DNA from: an uncultured Prevotella sp.
GTDB lineage: Bacteria; Bacteroidota; Bacteroidia; Bacteroidales; Bacteroidaceae
Direction of reading: 5' to 3'
Assembly (NCBI GenBank): GCA_934229335.1
Contig: CAKQDQ010000037.1
Coordinates: 1 to 18,696 of the forward strand
Length of the DNA stretch: 18,696 bases
The position numbers and the translations under genes were made by a program. This document shows, piece after piece, positions 8,701 to 16,355 of this stretch. The stretch's first letter is position 1. Each line of letters opens with the position of its first letter. The notes beneath the pieces were generated by a model, which was given only the letters and a program-made list of their open reading frames with translations, did no database searches and had not been told where the DNA came from.

Positions 8701-9463
8701 GTCTGACAACCACTCGCTGATACACCCAAAGGGCGAGTGTATGTGCTGCAATCCACTGATACCACTCATCAACTGGCAGTACTTCTTCTCGGCATGGGGA
8801 CTGAAAGGACATTTCCCAGAACTGCTTGACGACAAGGAAAAGGGTGGGGAAGCACAGAAGCTATACCGTGACGCACAGCAGTTGTTAGATAAGATTATAC
8901 GCCTCAGACTGCTCCGACTACAGACAAGGGCACAGATACTGCCTGCATGGGCTGAAGGCGACGACATTATAATAAAGGACGCTAAGGGCAACGAGCACCG
9001 TATGCCTATGCAACGCTCTCTGCGCGATGAGCCTGAGACAAAGTGTCTTGCCGACTACGTGATGCAGCGAGAGAGTGGGGCAGAACCACCTGAAGACTAC
9101 CTCTGTCCGTTTATCGTCAGCGCTGGAGTAGGAGTGGCAGAGATGCAGGAACGTTACCGTGCCGATGGCGATGAGTATCACGCCATTATGCTGAAACTAC
9201 TTGCCGACCGACTGACTGAGGCTATGGCAGAAAAGCTGTCCATAGACCTGCGCGACACACTGCACTGGGGAAAGAAGAACATCCGCATGGCGTTCGGCTA
9301 CGGATCTTGTCCTGACCACAGCACAAAGCAACAGGTGTTCGACATACTCGGAATAGGAGAGGAGACGGGACTCTCTCTAACCGACAGTTACATGATAAAC
9401 CCTGGCGAAAGCATCTGCGGCATCATCTTCGCCAATAGCCCTGAGAAGTATTTTGTGGTTTAG
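5798..9463 (+). CDS. metH: Cobalamin-dependent methionine synthase
   Basis: Makes methionine and tetrahydrofolate from homocysteine and 5-methyl-tetrahydrofolate via methylcobalamin, in the cytoplasm. At 1221 residues it is full length (E. coli MetH is about 1227) with all modules in order. The homocysteine domain carries zinc ligands Cys235, Cys307 and Cys308 (GGCCGTTP). The pterin domain opens with NVGERTNVAGSAKF (from about 355). The B12 cap (about 655-745) is followed by the B12-binding domain with DVHDIG, whose lower axial ligand is His793. The C-terminal AdoMet reactivation domain has RMAFGYGSCPDH (1163-1174). Two interdomain linkers are odd: residues 332-345 are encoded by repeat-like DNA, and 749-781 are rich in Ser, Ala and Asp. 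ATG 5798 is chosen because it lies just downstream of the promoter and matches the family N-terminus. metF follows after 153 bp. Confidence 0.98.
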   Translation: MTRKDIQDIMRERILILDGATGTYLQHLALTEEDFRGEMFKEHSVPLKGCNDVLCLTQPHIIERMHRDYIEAGADIIETNSFNSNCFSLADYALENLVYDISKAAAECARRAGARIVAGSIGPTNRTASMSADVNNPAQRDVTFKQLYDTYREQVRGLLDGGADVMLIETIFDTLNAKAAIKAITDLAEELGIDIPIMVSGTLSDASGRTLSGQTVEAFVASLTHGNLLSIGLNCGFGARQLLPWLKRIAKIAPCPISVHPNAGLPNVMGGYDETPETFAEAAEEFLSAGETEDNTHHSPVNIYGGCCGTTPAHIKALAEVAKHHSPRPLPNDKNTKPLNLPTTTLSGLEALRLCKETGFVNVGERTNVAGSAKFKRLIQEKKYDEALSVARNQVDNGAQVIDVCMDDGLIDGIDAMTTFLNLIASEPEIARVPVMIDSSKWDILKAGLQCVQGKSIVNSISLKEGEEKFLAKAHYVHSMGAAAVVMLFDEKGQADTYERKVSVARRAYKLLTDNGFPGEDIIFDPNVLAVATGMPEHDDYGRAFIEACRTIHSEMPETHLSGGISNLSFSFRGNNVIRQAMHSVFLYHAMQAGLDMSIVNPAMTTIYSDIPEDMLKAVEDVILNRDSGASERLIDFAQAIKEAEDARKAAEGAGGKAAAPKDDWRTAPLHERINHAMLKGLTDHIEADTEEAYQEAGTALAVIDNYLMPAMEQVGELFGQGKMFLPQVVKSARVMKKAVAVLEPYMTAQKPASNDSESECDAGKSSCSDASTSTAPAAQPTILMATVKGDVHDIGKNIVSVVTQCNGYDVMDLGVMVDTETIIEAAKKHNAAVIGLSGLITPSLDEMINVLRALRHEGMTTPVLVGGATTSTLHTAVKMAPEYPDGIVIQVRAAADNPAIIRRLLASDREEYIAELKAQQRIVRENYLRNEAAKKPKLTLEEAQRRRHIKKAEEVVVPTAEARILIKSDNHSLIHPKGECMCCNPLIPLINWQYFFSAWGLKGHFPELLDDKEKGGEAQKLYRDAQQLLDKIIRLRLLRLQTRAQILPAWAEGDDIIIKDAKGNEHRMPMQRSLRDEPETKCLADYVMQRESGAEPPEDYLCPFIVSAGVGVAEMQERYRADGDEYHAIMLKLLADRLTEAMAEKLSIDLRDTLHWGKKNIRMAFGYGSCPDHSTKQQVFDILGIGEETGLSLTDSYMINPGESICGIIFANSPEKYFVV
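6788..6830 (+). repeat. Repeat-like AC-rich stretch inside metH (interdomain linker)
   Basis: This coding stretch resembles the reverse complement of the metH-metF spacer at about 9479-9517. Shared words include CAAACGAC and CTAAACCACTAA, followed by a CTCCCAA block. It encodes linker residues NDKNTKPLNLPTTT, between the homocysteine and pterin domains, where E. coli MetH is shorter. In-frame capture of an intergenic repeat is an inference. Confidence 0.5.
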
Positions 9464-9566
9464 GGGGGTGGTCGTTTGGTCGTTTGGGAGATTAGTGGTT
9501 TAGTCGTTTGGGAGATTGGGAGTATGCTAAACGCCCAAACAACCAAACCACCAAACAACTAATCTA
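9464..9566. repeat. GT-rich / AC-rich imperfect inverted repeat between metH and metF
   Basis: The left half (9464-9522) is G/T-rich and holds a 15-bp direct repeat, GTCGTTTGGGAGATT, at 9479 and 9503 (24-bp period). The right half (from 9533) is A/C-rich and is roughly its reverse complement, for example CCACCAAACAACTAATCT at 9548-9565. A transcript could fold into a long imperfect hairpin immediately before metF. The same family appears before ychF. Confidence 0.75.
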
Positions 9567-9614
9567 CCAAACAACCAAACAACCAAACAACCAAACAACC
9601 AAACAACCAAACAA
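9567..9614 (+). repeat. Octanucleotide repeat (CCAAACAA)6 abutting the metF start
   Basis: Six perfect copies of CCAAACAA run from 9567 to 9614, leaving two bases before the metF ATG at 9617. The tract takes the place of a ribosome binding site; no Shine-Dalgarno sequence is present. Because it is untranslated, slippage would change leader length and structure and not the reading frame. Confidence 0.9.
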
Positions 9615-9616
9615 CA

Positions 9617-10582
9617 ATGAAGATAATAGACATAATAAACCAAGCCAAGGAGTCGGGCAAACCTCGTTTCTCCTTTGAACTCCTGCCACCACTGAAAGGT
9701 GACGGACTTGACAAGATATTTGGCGCAATAGACCGCCTCGTACCATTTAACCCCGCCTTCATCAACGTGACGTGCCACAGAGAAGAGATAAAGTACACTG
9801 AGCGTCCCGACGGACTGATACAGAAGCACATTATGCGACGTCGTCCCGGTACAGTGGGCGTATCTGCCGCTATTAAGCAGAAATACAACATAGAGGTAGT
9901 GCCACACCTCATCTGCGGAGGACAGTCACGTTACGACATCGAAGACACTCTGATAGACCTTGACTTCCTCGGCATACAGAATGTGCTTGCACTGCGTGGC
10001 GACGCCATGCCTGGAGCACACCGCTTTGTGGCAAACAAGGACGGACACGCACACGCCGACGGACTGGTAAAGCAGATTATCAACATGAACAACGGCATCT
10101 TCATTGACGGAGAACCTAACACTTGTCATCACACCGACTTCTGCATAGGCGTAGCAGGCTACCCAGAGAAGCACGTGGAGTCGCCTAACGCACTGACCGA
10201 CATGGGGTACCTCAAACAGAAGATTGACGCTGGTGCCGAGTACATAGCTACGCAGATATGCTATGACGCAGACACACTAATAGAGTTCCGTGACCGCTGC
10301 GCAAAGGTGGGCATCAACGCTCCTATCCTGCCAGGACTGAAACCCTTTGCTACTAAGACGCAGCTCACGGTGTTGCCACTGACATTTGCAGTAGACCTGC
10401 CTCAGACACTTGTGGACAAGGTAAACGCATGCAAGAGCAACGACGATGTTAAGAAGGTAGGAGTAGAGTGGGCGATAGCGCAAGGAGAGAAGCTCATTAA
10501 GGCAGGCTTCCCTGTGCTACACTTCTACACTATGACGAAAACTGAACAAGTAGAGAATATAATAAAGGAATTAGGAATTTAA
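9617..10582 (+). CDS. metF: 5,10-methylenetetrahydrofolate reductase
   Basis: Flavoprotein that reduces 5,10-methylene-THF to 5-methyl-THF, the methyl donor for MetH encoded just upstream. The 321 residues fit a bacterial MetF. Visible landmarks: FSFELLPP with catalytic Glu21 (Glu28 in E. coli), NVTCHREE, the folate/FAD-binding ALRGD with Asp129 (Asp120 in E. coli), GVAGYPEKH, the ATQICYD strand, a PGLKPF loop and the terminal FPVLHFYTM strand. The start ATG follows the octanucleotide tract directly. The gap of 153 bp from metH and the lack of a visible TAnnTTTG promoter between them suggest co-transcription, possibly modulated by the hairpin-forming spacer. The last codons and the stop lie in AT-rich sequence that runs into the next repeat spacer. 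Confidence 0.97.
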   Translation: MKIIDIINQAKESGKPRFSFELLPPLKGDGLDKIFGAIDRLVPFNPAFINVTCHREEIKYTERPDGLIQKHIMRRRPGTVGVSAAIKQKYNIEVVPHLICGGQSRYDIEDTLIDLDFLGIQNVLALRGDAMPGAHRFVANKDGHAHADGLVKQIINMNNGIFIDGEPNTCHHTDFCIGVAGYPEKHVESPNALTDMGYLKQKIDAGAEYIATQICYDADTLIEFRDRCAKVGINAPILPGLKPFATKTQLTVLPLTFAVDLPQTLVDKVNACKSNDDVKKVGVEWAIAQGEKLIKAGFPVLHFYTMTKTEQVENIIKELGI

Positions 10583-10583
10583 T

Positions 10584-10704
10584 GGGTTGGGAGATTAGAT
10601 AATTTGCCGATTCGTCGTTAGGGAGAATATGGGGTTGCATACATACCAATCTACCATACGACCAATCTCCTAATCTACCATACGACCAATCTCCTAATCT
10701 ACCA
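10584..10704. repeat. Second member of the 24-bp-period hairpin repeat, metF-ychF spacer
   Basis: The left half (10584-10635) is G/T-rich and contains GGGAGATTAG, also found at 9486-9495. The right half carries a 24-bp unit twice in tandem (10651-10674 and 10675-10698) plus a 6-base start of a third. The unit contains CCATACGACCAATCTCCTAA, whose reverse complement matches the 24-bp period seen before metF. The halves are imperfectly complementary. A short A/C-rich leader then reaches the ychF ATG. Confidence 0.75.
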
Positions 10705-10731
10705 ACACCCAAAACAACAAAACAACAAGAC

Positions 10732-11832
10732 ATGGCATTAAAATGTGGTATAGTAGGTCTGCCTAACGTAGGCAAGTCTACTCTATTCAACTGCCTCTCA
10801 AGTGCAAAGGCACAGGCAGCTAACTTCCCTTTCTGTACAATAGAACCTAACGTAGGCGTCATCACCGTACCAGACGAACGACTGACAAAGCTCGCTGAGA
10901 TAGTACACCCAGGCAGGATAGTACCTGCAACCTGCGAGATTGTTGACATCGCAGGACTTGTAAAAGGCGCAAGCAAGGGCGAAGGACTGGGCAATAAGTT
11001 CCTTGGCAACATACGTGAGACCGACGCTATTATACATGTGTTGCGTTGTTTCGAAGACGAGAACATCACACACGTCGACGGTACCATTGACCCAATACGC
11101 GATAAGGAGATAATAGACACCGAACTGCAACTGAAAGACCTTGAGACCATTGAGTCACGTCTTGCCAAGACAGCCAAGGTGGCTTCTACTGGTAATAAGG
11201 AAGCCAAGGTGGAGTTAGCCGTTATGACTGCGTATAAGGAGGCTCTCGATGCAGGAAAGAACGCGCGCACCGTAGAGTTCGACTCTAAAGAAGAGCAGGA
11301 AGCTGCCAAGAACCTCTTCCTCCTGACCAGCAAGCCCGTACTCTACGTATGCAACGTAGACGAGAACTCTGCTAAGGACGGTAACGAATGGACCCGTAAG
11401 GTAGAGGAACTGGCTAAGGAAGAGAAGGCAGAGTCAATGGTAGTGGCAGCGAAGACGGAGGAGGACATCGCTGGCTTCGAGTCATACGAAGACAAACAGC
11501 TGTTCCTTGAAGAGTTAGGACTGGAAGAGTCTGGCGTTAACCGCCTTATCAAGAAGGCATACTCTCTGCTCAATCTCCAGACGTTCATCACAGCTGGCGA
11601 GATGGAAGTAAAGGCATGGACTTACCACAAAGGATGGAAAGCACCACAGTGTGCTGGCGTTATACATACCGACTTCGAAAAAGGATTCATCCGCGCCGAG
11701 GTAATAAAGTACGACGACTACATCAAATACGGCTCTGAGGCTGCCATTCGTGAAGCTGGCAAGCTCGGCATAGAGGGTAAGGAATACGTTGTGCAGGACG
11801 GAGACATCATGCACTTCAGATTCAACGTCTAA
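10732..11832 (+). CDS. ychF: Ribosome-associated OBG-family ATPase YchF (Ola1-type)
   Basis: Conserved P-loop NTPase that binds ribosomes and hydrolyses ATP more readily than GTP; linked to translation and oxidative-stress control. The 366 residues match the family (363 in E. coli). Walker A/G1 is GLPNVGKST (residues 9-17), with hydrophobic Leu and Pro where classic GTPases differ. G3 is DIAGLVKGAS. The altered G4 motif is NVDE, the basis of ATP preference. A coiled-coil insertion spans roughly 130-200, and a C-terminal TGS domain ends in GDIMHFRFNV. The start ATG is preceded by an A-rich leader without Shine-Dalgarno. The 149-bp spacer to metF is repeat-built and contains no obvious promoter. 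Confidence 0.98.
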   Translation: MALKCGIVGLPNVGKSTLFNCLSSAKAQAANFPFCTIEPNVGVITVPDERLTKLAEIVHPGRIVPATCEIVDIAGLVKGASKGEGLGNKFLGNIRETDAIIHVLRCFEDENITHVDGTIDPIRDKEIIDTELQLKDLETIESRLAKTAKVASTGNKEAKVELAVMTAYKEALDAGKNARTVEFDSKEEQEAAKNLFLLTSKPVLYVCNVDENSAKDGNEWTRKVEELAKEEKAESMVVAAKTEEDIAGFESYEDKQLFLEELGLEESGVNRLIKKAYSLLNLQTFITAGEMEVKAWTYHKGWKAPQCAGVIHTDFEKGFIRAEVIKYDDYIKYGSEAAIREAGKLGIEGKEYVVQDGDIMHFRFNV

Positions 11833-11836
11833 CTTA

Positions 11837-11969
11837 AATTAAAAATTAAGAATTAAAAGATGTGATTACCATTTATCATTTAGTAATGTTGAAAACAATA
11901 ACGACTACAATGATTAACTTTTGATTTATCAAGTTATAGAAGTAATCATAATTCTTAATTCTTAAGAAT
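11837..11969. repeat. Palindrome family copy 2, between ychF and lgt
   Basis: The left arm (11837-11870) contains AATTAAGAATT and GTGATTACC. The right arm contains AAGTAATCATAATTCTTAA (from 11940), part of a 21-mer (11940-11960) repeated exactly at 12890-12910 after lgt. The arms pair imperfectly because of an insertion on the left. The inner sequence of about 70 nt is unrelated to that of the other copies. It may serve as a ychF terminator. Confidence 0.65.
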
Positions 11970-11984
11970 GCAAGTTCATTATTT

Positions 11985-12824
11985 ATGAATTATGAATTAT
12001 TAATGTTCGTCCACTGGAATCCCGACCTTGTAATCTTCAACGTCGGTCCCGTTGCCATACGCTGGTATTCCACTTGCTGGCTGATAGGACTACTACTGTC
12101 TTATTTCACCGTTAAGTACATATATCGCAAGATGAAGATAGCCGACGAGAAGTTTGAGCCACTCTTCTTCTATTGTTTCCTCGGAATATTAGCTGGCGCA
12201 CGCTTAGGCCATTGCCTGTTCTATGAGCCTGGCTACTTCCTCAGCAGTGGCACACACATCATAGAGATGCTGCTCCCCATACGTCAAGACCCATTTGGCG
12301 GCTGGCACTTCACAGGCTACGAAGGACTGGCATCGCACGGTGGCACCATTGGTCTGCTGCTCGCCCTGCTGCTCTACTGCCGCAATATGAAGATGAAGGT
12401 ATGGACGGTATGCGACATCATTGCACTGGCGGTACCGTTTACCGCCACCTTCATACGCCTTGGCAACCTCATGAACTCAGAGATTATAGGCAAGCCTACC
12501 GATGTGCCTTGGGCATTCATCTTTGAGAGGGTAGACATGATACCACGACACCCAGGACAGCTCTACGAGGCAATAGCGTACTTCATACTTATCTTCGTGC
12601 TTTACTTCATGTGGAAGAAACACCCAGAGCGCGTAGGCACAGGCTTCTTTACAGGTCTCGTCATCTTCGCCATCTTCCTCTTCCGCTTCTTTGTAGAATA
12701 CACTAAAGAGGTACAGGAGGCGTTTGAGGCTGCATTGCCTATCGACATGGGGCAGATTCTCTCTATTCCCTTCATCATCTTAGGAGGATACCTAATGGTG
12801 AGGGGAAGAAAATTAAAGAATTAA
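11985..12824 (+). CDS. lgt: Prolipoprotein diacylglyceryl transferase
   Basis: Inner-membrane enzyme that transfers diacylglycerol from phosphatidylglycerol to the lipobox Cys of prelipoproteins, the first step of lipoprotein maturation. The product has 279 residues and about seven hydrophobic segments. Family residues: IRWY near position 25, His118 in ASHGG, the signature RLGNLMNSEIIG with Arg158, Asn161 and Gly169 (E. coli Arg143, Asn146, Gly154), HPGQLYEA at 189-196, and Arg234 (E. coli Arg239). ATG 12003 is a reasonable alternative start giving MFVHWNPD; the first codons from 11985 lie in a TATGAATTATGAATTAT run that continues the upstream AT-rich repeat. The final codons (KLKN and stop) likewise merge with the next repeat. 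Confidence 0.97.
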   Translation: MNYELLMFVHWNPDLVIFNVGPVAIRWYSTCWLIGLLLSYFTVKYIYRKMKIADEKFEPLFFYCFLGILAGARLGHCLFYEPGYFLSSGTHIIEMLLPIRQDPFGGWHFTGYEGLASHGGTIGLLLALLLYCRNMKMKVWTVCDIIALAVPFTATFIRLGNLMNSEIIGKPTDVPWAFIFERVDMIPRHPGQLYEAIAYFILIFVLYFMWKKHPERVGTGFFTGLVIFAIFLFRFFVEYTKEVQEAFEAALPIDMGQILSIPFIILGGYLMVRGRKLKN

Positions 12825-12825
12825 T

Positions 12826-12943
12826 AATTAAAAATTAAGAATTATGATTACTGTTGAGACGGTGTTGCTTGCCAACAATTGCCTATCATAAGTAATCATA
12901 ATTCTTAATTAAAAATTGCCTATCATAAGTAATCATAATTCTT
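12826..12943. repeat. Palindrome family copy 3, with duplicated right arm, between lgt and mutS
   Basis: Perfect 19-bp inverted arms AATTAAGAATTATGATTAC (12833-12851) and its complement (12892-12910) enclose 40 nt. A 30-bp segment containing the right arm is then directly repeated: 12877-12906 and 12914-12943, offset 37 bp. A TTCTTAATT-rich tail runs on to about 12985, just before mutS. It is a possible lgt terminator. Confidence 0.85.
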
Positions 12944-12991
12944 TATTCTTAATTTTTAATTCTTAATTCTTATTTCTTAATTTAGCAAGTA

Positions 12992-15625
12992 ATGGCAAAG
13001 AAAGACGGTGAACTGACACCGATGATGAAACAGTTTTTTGACTTTAAGGCAAAGCACCCCGACGCCCTGCTACTGTTTCGCTGCGGTGACTTCTACGAGA
13101 CTTACTGCGACGACGCTCTCGATGCTTCACGCATACTCGGCATCACCCTCACAAGGCGCAACAACGGTGCTACGCAGGGCGACGCCATGGCAGGCTTTCC
13201 TTACCACGCTCTCGACACATATCTGCCTAAACTCATACGTGCAGGTAGGAGAGTGGCAATATGCGACCAGCTGGAAGACCCTAAGCTGACGAAGAAACTC
13301 GTTAAAAGAGGCATAACAGAGCTTGTCACACCTGGTGTGGCAATGCAGGACAACGTGCTGAACTATAAGGAGAACAACTTTCTCTGCGCACTACACTTCG
13401 GTAAAGGCTGCTTCGGACTCTCTTTACTCGACATCTCTACTGGCGAGTTCCTCGTAGACCAAGGCAACCACGAGTATATAGACAAAATGCTGGCAGACTT
13501 CCAGCCTAAGGAGATACTCGTAGAACGAGGACGCAAGGCGCAGGCTGAACAGATGTTCGGATCACGCCTATGCCTCTTCGAACTCGACGACTGGGTGTTC
13601 ACCGAACAGACTGCCACGCAACGCCTGCACCGACACTTCAAGGTGAAGAACATGAAGGGCTTTGGCGTACAAAACCTCGCTGAGGGACTGATAGCGGCGG
13701 GAGCAATACTGCAATACCTTGAACTGACGCAGCATACACACATTGACCACATCACGAAGATACAGCGCATTGAGGCAGAACGATACGTAAGACTCGACAA
13801 CTTCACCGTGCGCAACCTCGAACTTAACCACCCTCTACACGAGGGAGGAACGGCACTCGTTGACGTTATAGACAACACTATATCGCCAATGGGAGCACGT
13901 ATGCTACGCCGATGGCTCGTATTCCCACTACGGGAGGAGAAACGTATCAACGACCGCCTCGATGTGGTAGACTACTTCTTCCGCCAACCCGACTCACGCG
14001 ACGTGATAGAAGACGAGATGCACCGCATAGGCGACATGGAGCGCATCGTGTCACGCGTAGCCACTGGCAGAGTGTCACCACGCGAAATAGTACAACTGAA
14101 ACTTGCGCTGCAAGCTATCAAACCCATAAAGGTGATATGCATGCAGTCGCAAACAGAAGTGCTGAAAAGGGTAGGGGAGCAACTCGACACCCTCGACGAA
14201 CTGCGTGAACGCATAGAACACAGCATAGAGCCAGACCCACCACAGTTGGTGGCAAAGGGAGGAGTAATACGCAACGGCGTTGACCCACAACTCGACGAGC
14301 TGCGCAAGATAGCATACTCTGGAAAAGACTACCTACTGCAAATGCAGCAGCGAGAGATAGAGAAAACTGGCATCTCGTCGCTGAAGATAGGCTACAACAA
14401 CGTCTTCGGATACTACCTTGAGGTGCGCAACACCTTTAAGGACAACGTACCGCAAGAGTGGGTGCGCAAGCAGACCCTGGCACAGGCAGAACGTTACATC
14501 ACGCAGGAGCTGAAGGAATATGAAGAGAAGATTCTTGGTGCCGAAGAGAAAATCCTGGGACTGGAGACCAAGCTCTATGCCGCAACAGTAGCTTACGTGC
14601 AGCAGTTCATTAAGCAACTGCAACAAGATGCGGTGCTCGTTGCCGAACTGGACTGCCTTCTCTCCTTCGCCAAAACAGCGGTACAGCACCATTACGTGCG
14701 CCCCGTAGTAGACTCGTCTACCGTTATCGACATCAAGCAGGGACGCCACCCCGTTATCGAAACCAACCTCCCCATAGGCGAGGAATACATACCTAACGAT
14801 GTGATGCTCGACTCACAGTCGCAGCAAATCATTATCATCACTGGTCCTAACATGGCTGGTAAGTCCGCCCTGTTGCGACAAACAGCCCTCATCGTACTCT
14901 TAGCCCAGATAGGCTGCTACGTGCCAGCAGAGAGCGCGAGAATAGGTTTGGTAGACAAAATATTCACACGTGTAGGAGCCAGCGACAGCCTTTCAACTGG
15001 TGAGTCAACCTTCATGGTAGAGATGACAGAAGCGGCAAATATACTTAACAACGTCACAGAGCACTCCCTCGTACTCTTCGACGAGTTAGGACGCGGCACC
15101 TCCACCTACGACGGCATATCCATAGCCTGGGCTATCGTAGAGTATCTGCATGAGCATAAAGGAGCAGAGGCGCGCACACTCTTTGCCACCCACTACCACG
15201 AGCTTAACGAGATGATGAAGAACTATCCGCGCATACGCAACTACAACGTCTCGGTGAAAGAGATGAACGGCAAGGTCATCTTCCTGCGCAAACTTGTAGA
15301 GGGCGGAAGCGAGCACTCCTTCGGCATACACGTAGCTCAGATAGCAGGTATGCCGCCATCGATAGTAAAGCGTGCGCAGACCATCTTGGCATCACTTGAG
15401 AAGGAAGCGGCACAGGTAGGCGCAGCAGGACGCAAGAGCACACGCGAGGCACTGGAGGCGTTGCCATCGGCAGCGGCAGACTCATCGCAGCTATCATTCT
15501 TCAAACTCGACGACCCAGTGCTGGAACAGGTACGCGACGAGATTATCGGACTGGACATCAACAACCTCACACCTATTGAGGCTCTCAATAAACTGAACGA
15601 GATAAAAAAGATAGTATGTAACTGA
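12992..15625 (+). CDS. mutS: DNA mismatch repair protein MutS
   Basis: Recognises base mismatches and small loops and, on ATP binding, recruits MutL. The 877 residues form a full-length MutS1. The mismatch-binding Phe-X-Glu motif is Phe34 and Glu36 in CGDFYE. The connector, lever and clamp domains follow. The ATPase has Walker A GPNMAGKS (618-625), the [14 protein letters not shown] signature, Walker [17 protein letters not shown] with Asp697 and Glu698, and the switch ATHYHEL. Near the C-terminus QLSFF (833-837) matches the beta-clamp binding consensus. The ATG is preceded by a TTCTTAATT-rich run; TAATTTAG (12979-12986) is a poor promoter match. Nothing essential appears to be missing. Confidence 0.99.
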   Translation: MAKKDGELTPMMKQFFDFKAKHPDALLLFRCGDFYETYCDDALDASRILGITLTRRNNGATQGDAMAGFPYHALDTYLPKLIRAGRRVAICDQLEDPKLTKKLVKRGITELVTPGVAMQDNVLNYKENNFLCALHFGKGCFGLSLLDISTGEFLVDQGNHEYIDKMLADFQPKEILVERGRKAQAEQMFGSRLCLFELDDWVFTEQTATQRLHRHFKVKNMKGFGVQNLAEGLIAAGAILQYLELTQHTHIDHITKIQRIEAERYVRLDNFTVRNLELNHPLHEGGTALVDVIDNTISPMGARMLRRWLVFPLREEKRINDRLDVVDYFFRQPDSRDVIEDEMHRIGDMERIVSRVATGRVSPREIVQLKLALQAIKPIKVICMQSQTEVLKRVGEQLDTLDELRERIEHSIEPDPPQLVAKGGVIRNGVDPQLDELRKIAYSGKDYLLQMQQREIEKTGISSLKIGYNNVFGYYLEVRNTFKDNVPQEWVRKQTLAQAERYITQELKEYEEKILGAEEKILGLETKLYAATVAYVQQFIKQLQQDAVLVAELDCLLSFAKTAVQHHYVRPVVDSSTVIDIKQGRHPVIETNLPIGEEYIPNDVMLDSQSQQIIIITGPNMAGKSALLRQTALIVLLAQIGCYVPAESARIGLVDKIFTRVGASDSLSTGESTFMVEMTEAANILNNVTEHSLVLFDELGRGTSTYDGISIAWAIVEYLHEHKGAEARTLFATHYHELNEMMKNYPRIRNYNVSVKEMNGKVIFLRKLVEGGSEHSFGIHVAQIAGMPPSIVKRAQTILASLEKEAAQVGAAGRKSTREALEALPSAAADSSQLSFFKLDDPVLEQVRDEIIGLDINNLTPIEALNKLNEIKKIVCN

Positions 15626-15813
15626 GCACCTATCCAATAGCTACTATCACCACTATGATATCGCATCGCGACTACTGCCACTTCATGACGCTATCAGGCC
15701 GTATTCGTAACACGAACACATACATAGGCTGATTAAGTAATATTGAAACAAATAACTTATTCAATTTTTATATTGTTAGAGTAATGTCTTCTTAAGTAAG
15801 TGTTCAAAATTAT
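15626..15813. other. mutS downstream spacer without recognised feature
   Basis: No convincing gene is seen in 15626-15960. The stretch 15626-15813 is AT-rich from about 15725 and has only a short hairpin, TTCGT/ACGAA, at 15704-15716. The rest of the spacer is filled by the nested palindrome and terminator listed separately. Confidence 0.5.
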
Positions 15814-15925
15814 TTCGAGCTATACGGTTGCAAATGATTGTTTTAATTATCAAGAGTTGATATATTTAAGGTAGTAGGTGCGGTGAGCCACCGCACCTAC
15901 TACCTTTTCAACCGTATTGGTCGAA
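15814..15925. repeat. Nested inverted repeat surrounding the terminator hairpin
   Basis: The outer arms are TTCGA (15814-15818) with TCGAA (15921-15925), then ATACGGTTG (15822-15830) with CAACCGTAT (15909-15917). They enclose a 37-nt AT-rich segment and the perfect 18-bp hairpin. The ends therefore pair as a unit, as expected for a small palindromic mobile element or a structured RNA, instead of a bare terminator. Confidence 0.6.
15868..15910. terminator. Strong intrinsic terminator-like hairpin after mutS
   Basis: Perfect 18-bp stem, AAGGTAGTAGGTGCGGTG (15868-15885), loop AGC, and its complement at 15889-15906, followed by TT. The stem is the most stable in the window. It would end mutS transcription. 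Its A-rich left edge is short, so reverse-direction termination is less certain. Confidence 0.75.
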
Positions 15926-15960
15926 TTGTTTTTTAACATCACCTAACATTTTTGGGGGAT

Positions 15961-16206
15961 ATGCCATACGGCTATTATGAACTCGTGCGTTATGTATCAG
16001 CGGTTTTCTTTGCCCATCTTGCGTATGAGAGTTTGGAGAGAGGGCTGAAGAGAGCTGTATTCCTCTTCGGAGCCTTGGCGTTGTTGTTCCAGCCCTTCAT
16101 GAAGATAGCCTTGGGTCGCACGCTGTGGAACATCATTGATGTAGTAGTGGCGGTGGGACTGCTTTACGCAGCGTATTTGGCATACGATATAAAGAAGAAA
16201 CTATAG
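15961..16206 (+). CDS. Small membrane protein (DUF6804-like)
   Basis: An 81-residue protein with three hydrophobic segments, roughly residues 8-22, 31-45 and 57-75, and a basic tail KKKL. Motifs MPYGYYELVRY, LLFQPFMKIALGR and LWNIIDV are the conserved-looking parts; I associate this pattern with small Bacteroidetes membrane proteins of the DUF6804 type, from memory. The function is unknown. ATG 15961 is chosen over the in-frame TTG at 15952 because the family begins MPYGYY and because GGGGGAT just upstream could act as a ribosome binding site, though at unusually short spacing. It stands alone, after the mutS terminator and 149 bp before the next gene. Confidence 0.8.
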   Translation: MPYGYYELVRYVSAVFFAHLAYESLERGLKRAVFLFGALALLFQPFMKIALGRTLWNIIDVVVAVGLLYAAYLAYDIKKKL

Positions 16207-16289
16207 ATAAAACCTTTTCTTGTCTCGCTAAAAACATCAAGTAAATGGGGCTAAAACCAAGGAAAAAGTGGAATGAACCCGAATTGCTA

Positions 16290-16320
16290 TTGTGTGAAAA
16301 GAAATAAATAGGTAACTTTG
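16290..16320 (+). promoter_or_regulatory. Promoter of the trypsin-like protease gene
   Basis: TTG (16290-16292), then 20 nt, then TAACTTTG (16313-16320) followed by C. The -7 element is identical to that of metH and the spacing is the same. Transcription is expected to begin around 16326, about 30 nt before the ATG. Confidence 0.75.
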
Positions 16321-16355
16321 CAGCGAGATACTAACCATTTTTACCACTAATCAGT

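Noticed and set aside
9527..9912. Minus-strand frames encoding a repetitive hydrophobic LVVWLFGC peptide
   Set aside because: The apparent membrane peptide is simply the translated complement of the octanucleotide tract, followed by antisense metF.
10530..11333. 267-codon minus-strand frame over ychF and the metF-ychF spacer
   Set aside because: It is the complement of conserved ychF codons plus the AC-rich repeat; composition is Ser-rich and lacks any family pattern.
15952..15960. TTG start for the small membrane protein
   Set aside because: ATG 15961 gives the family-like MPYGYY start; the TTG adds only three residues overlapping the G-rich potential ribosome binding site.
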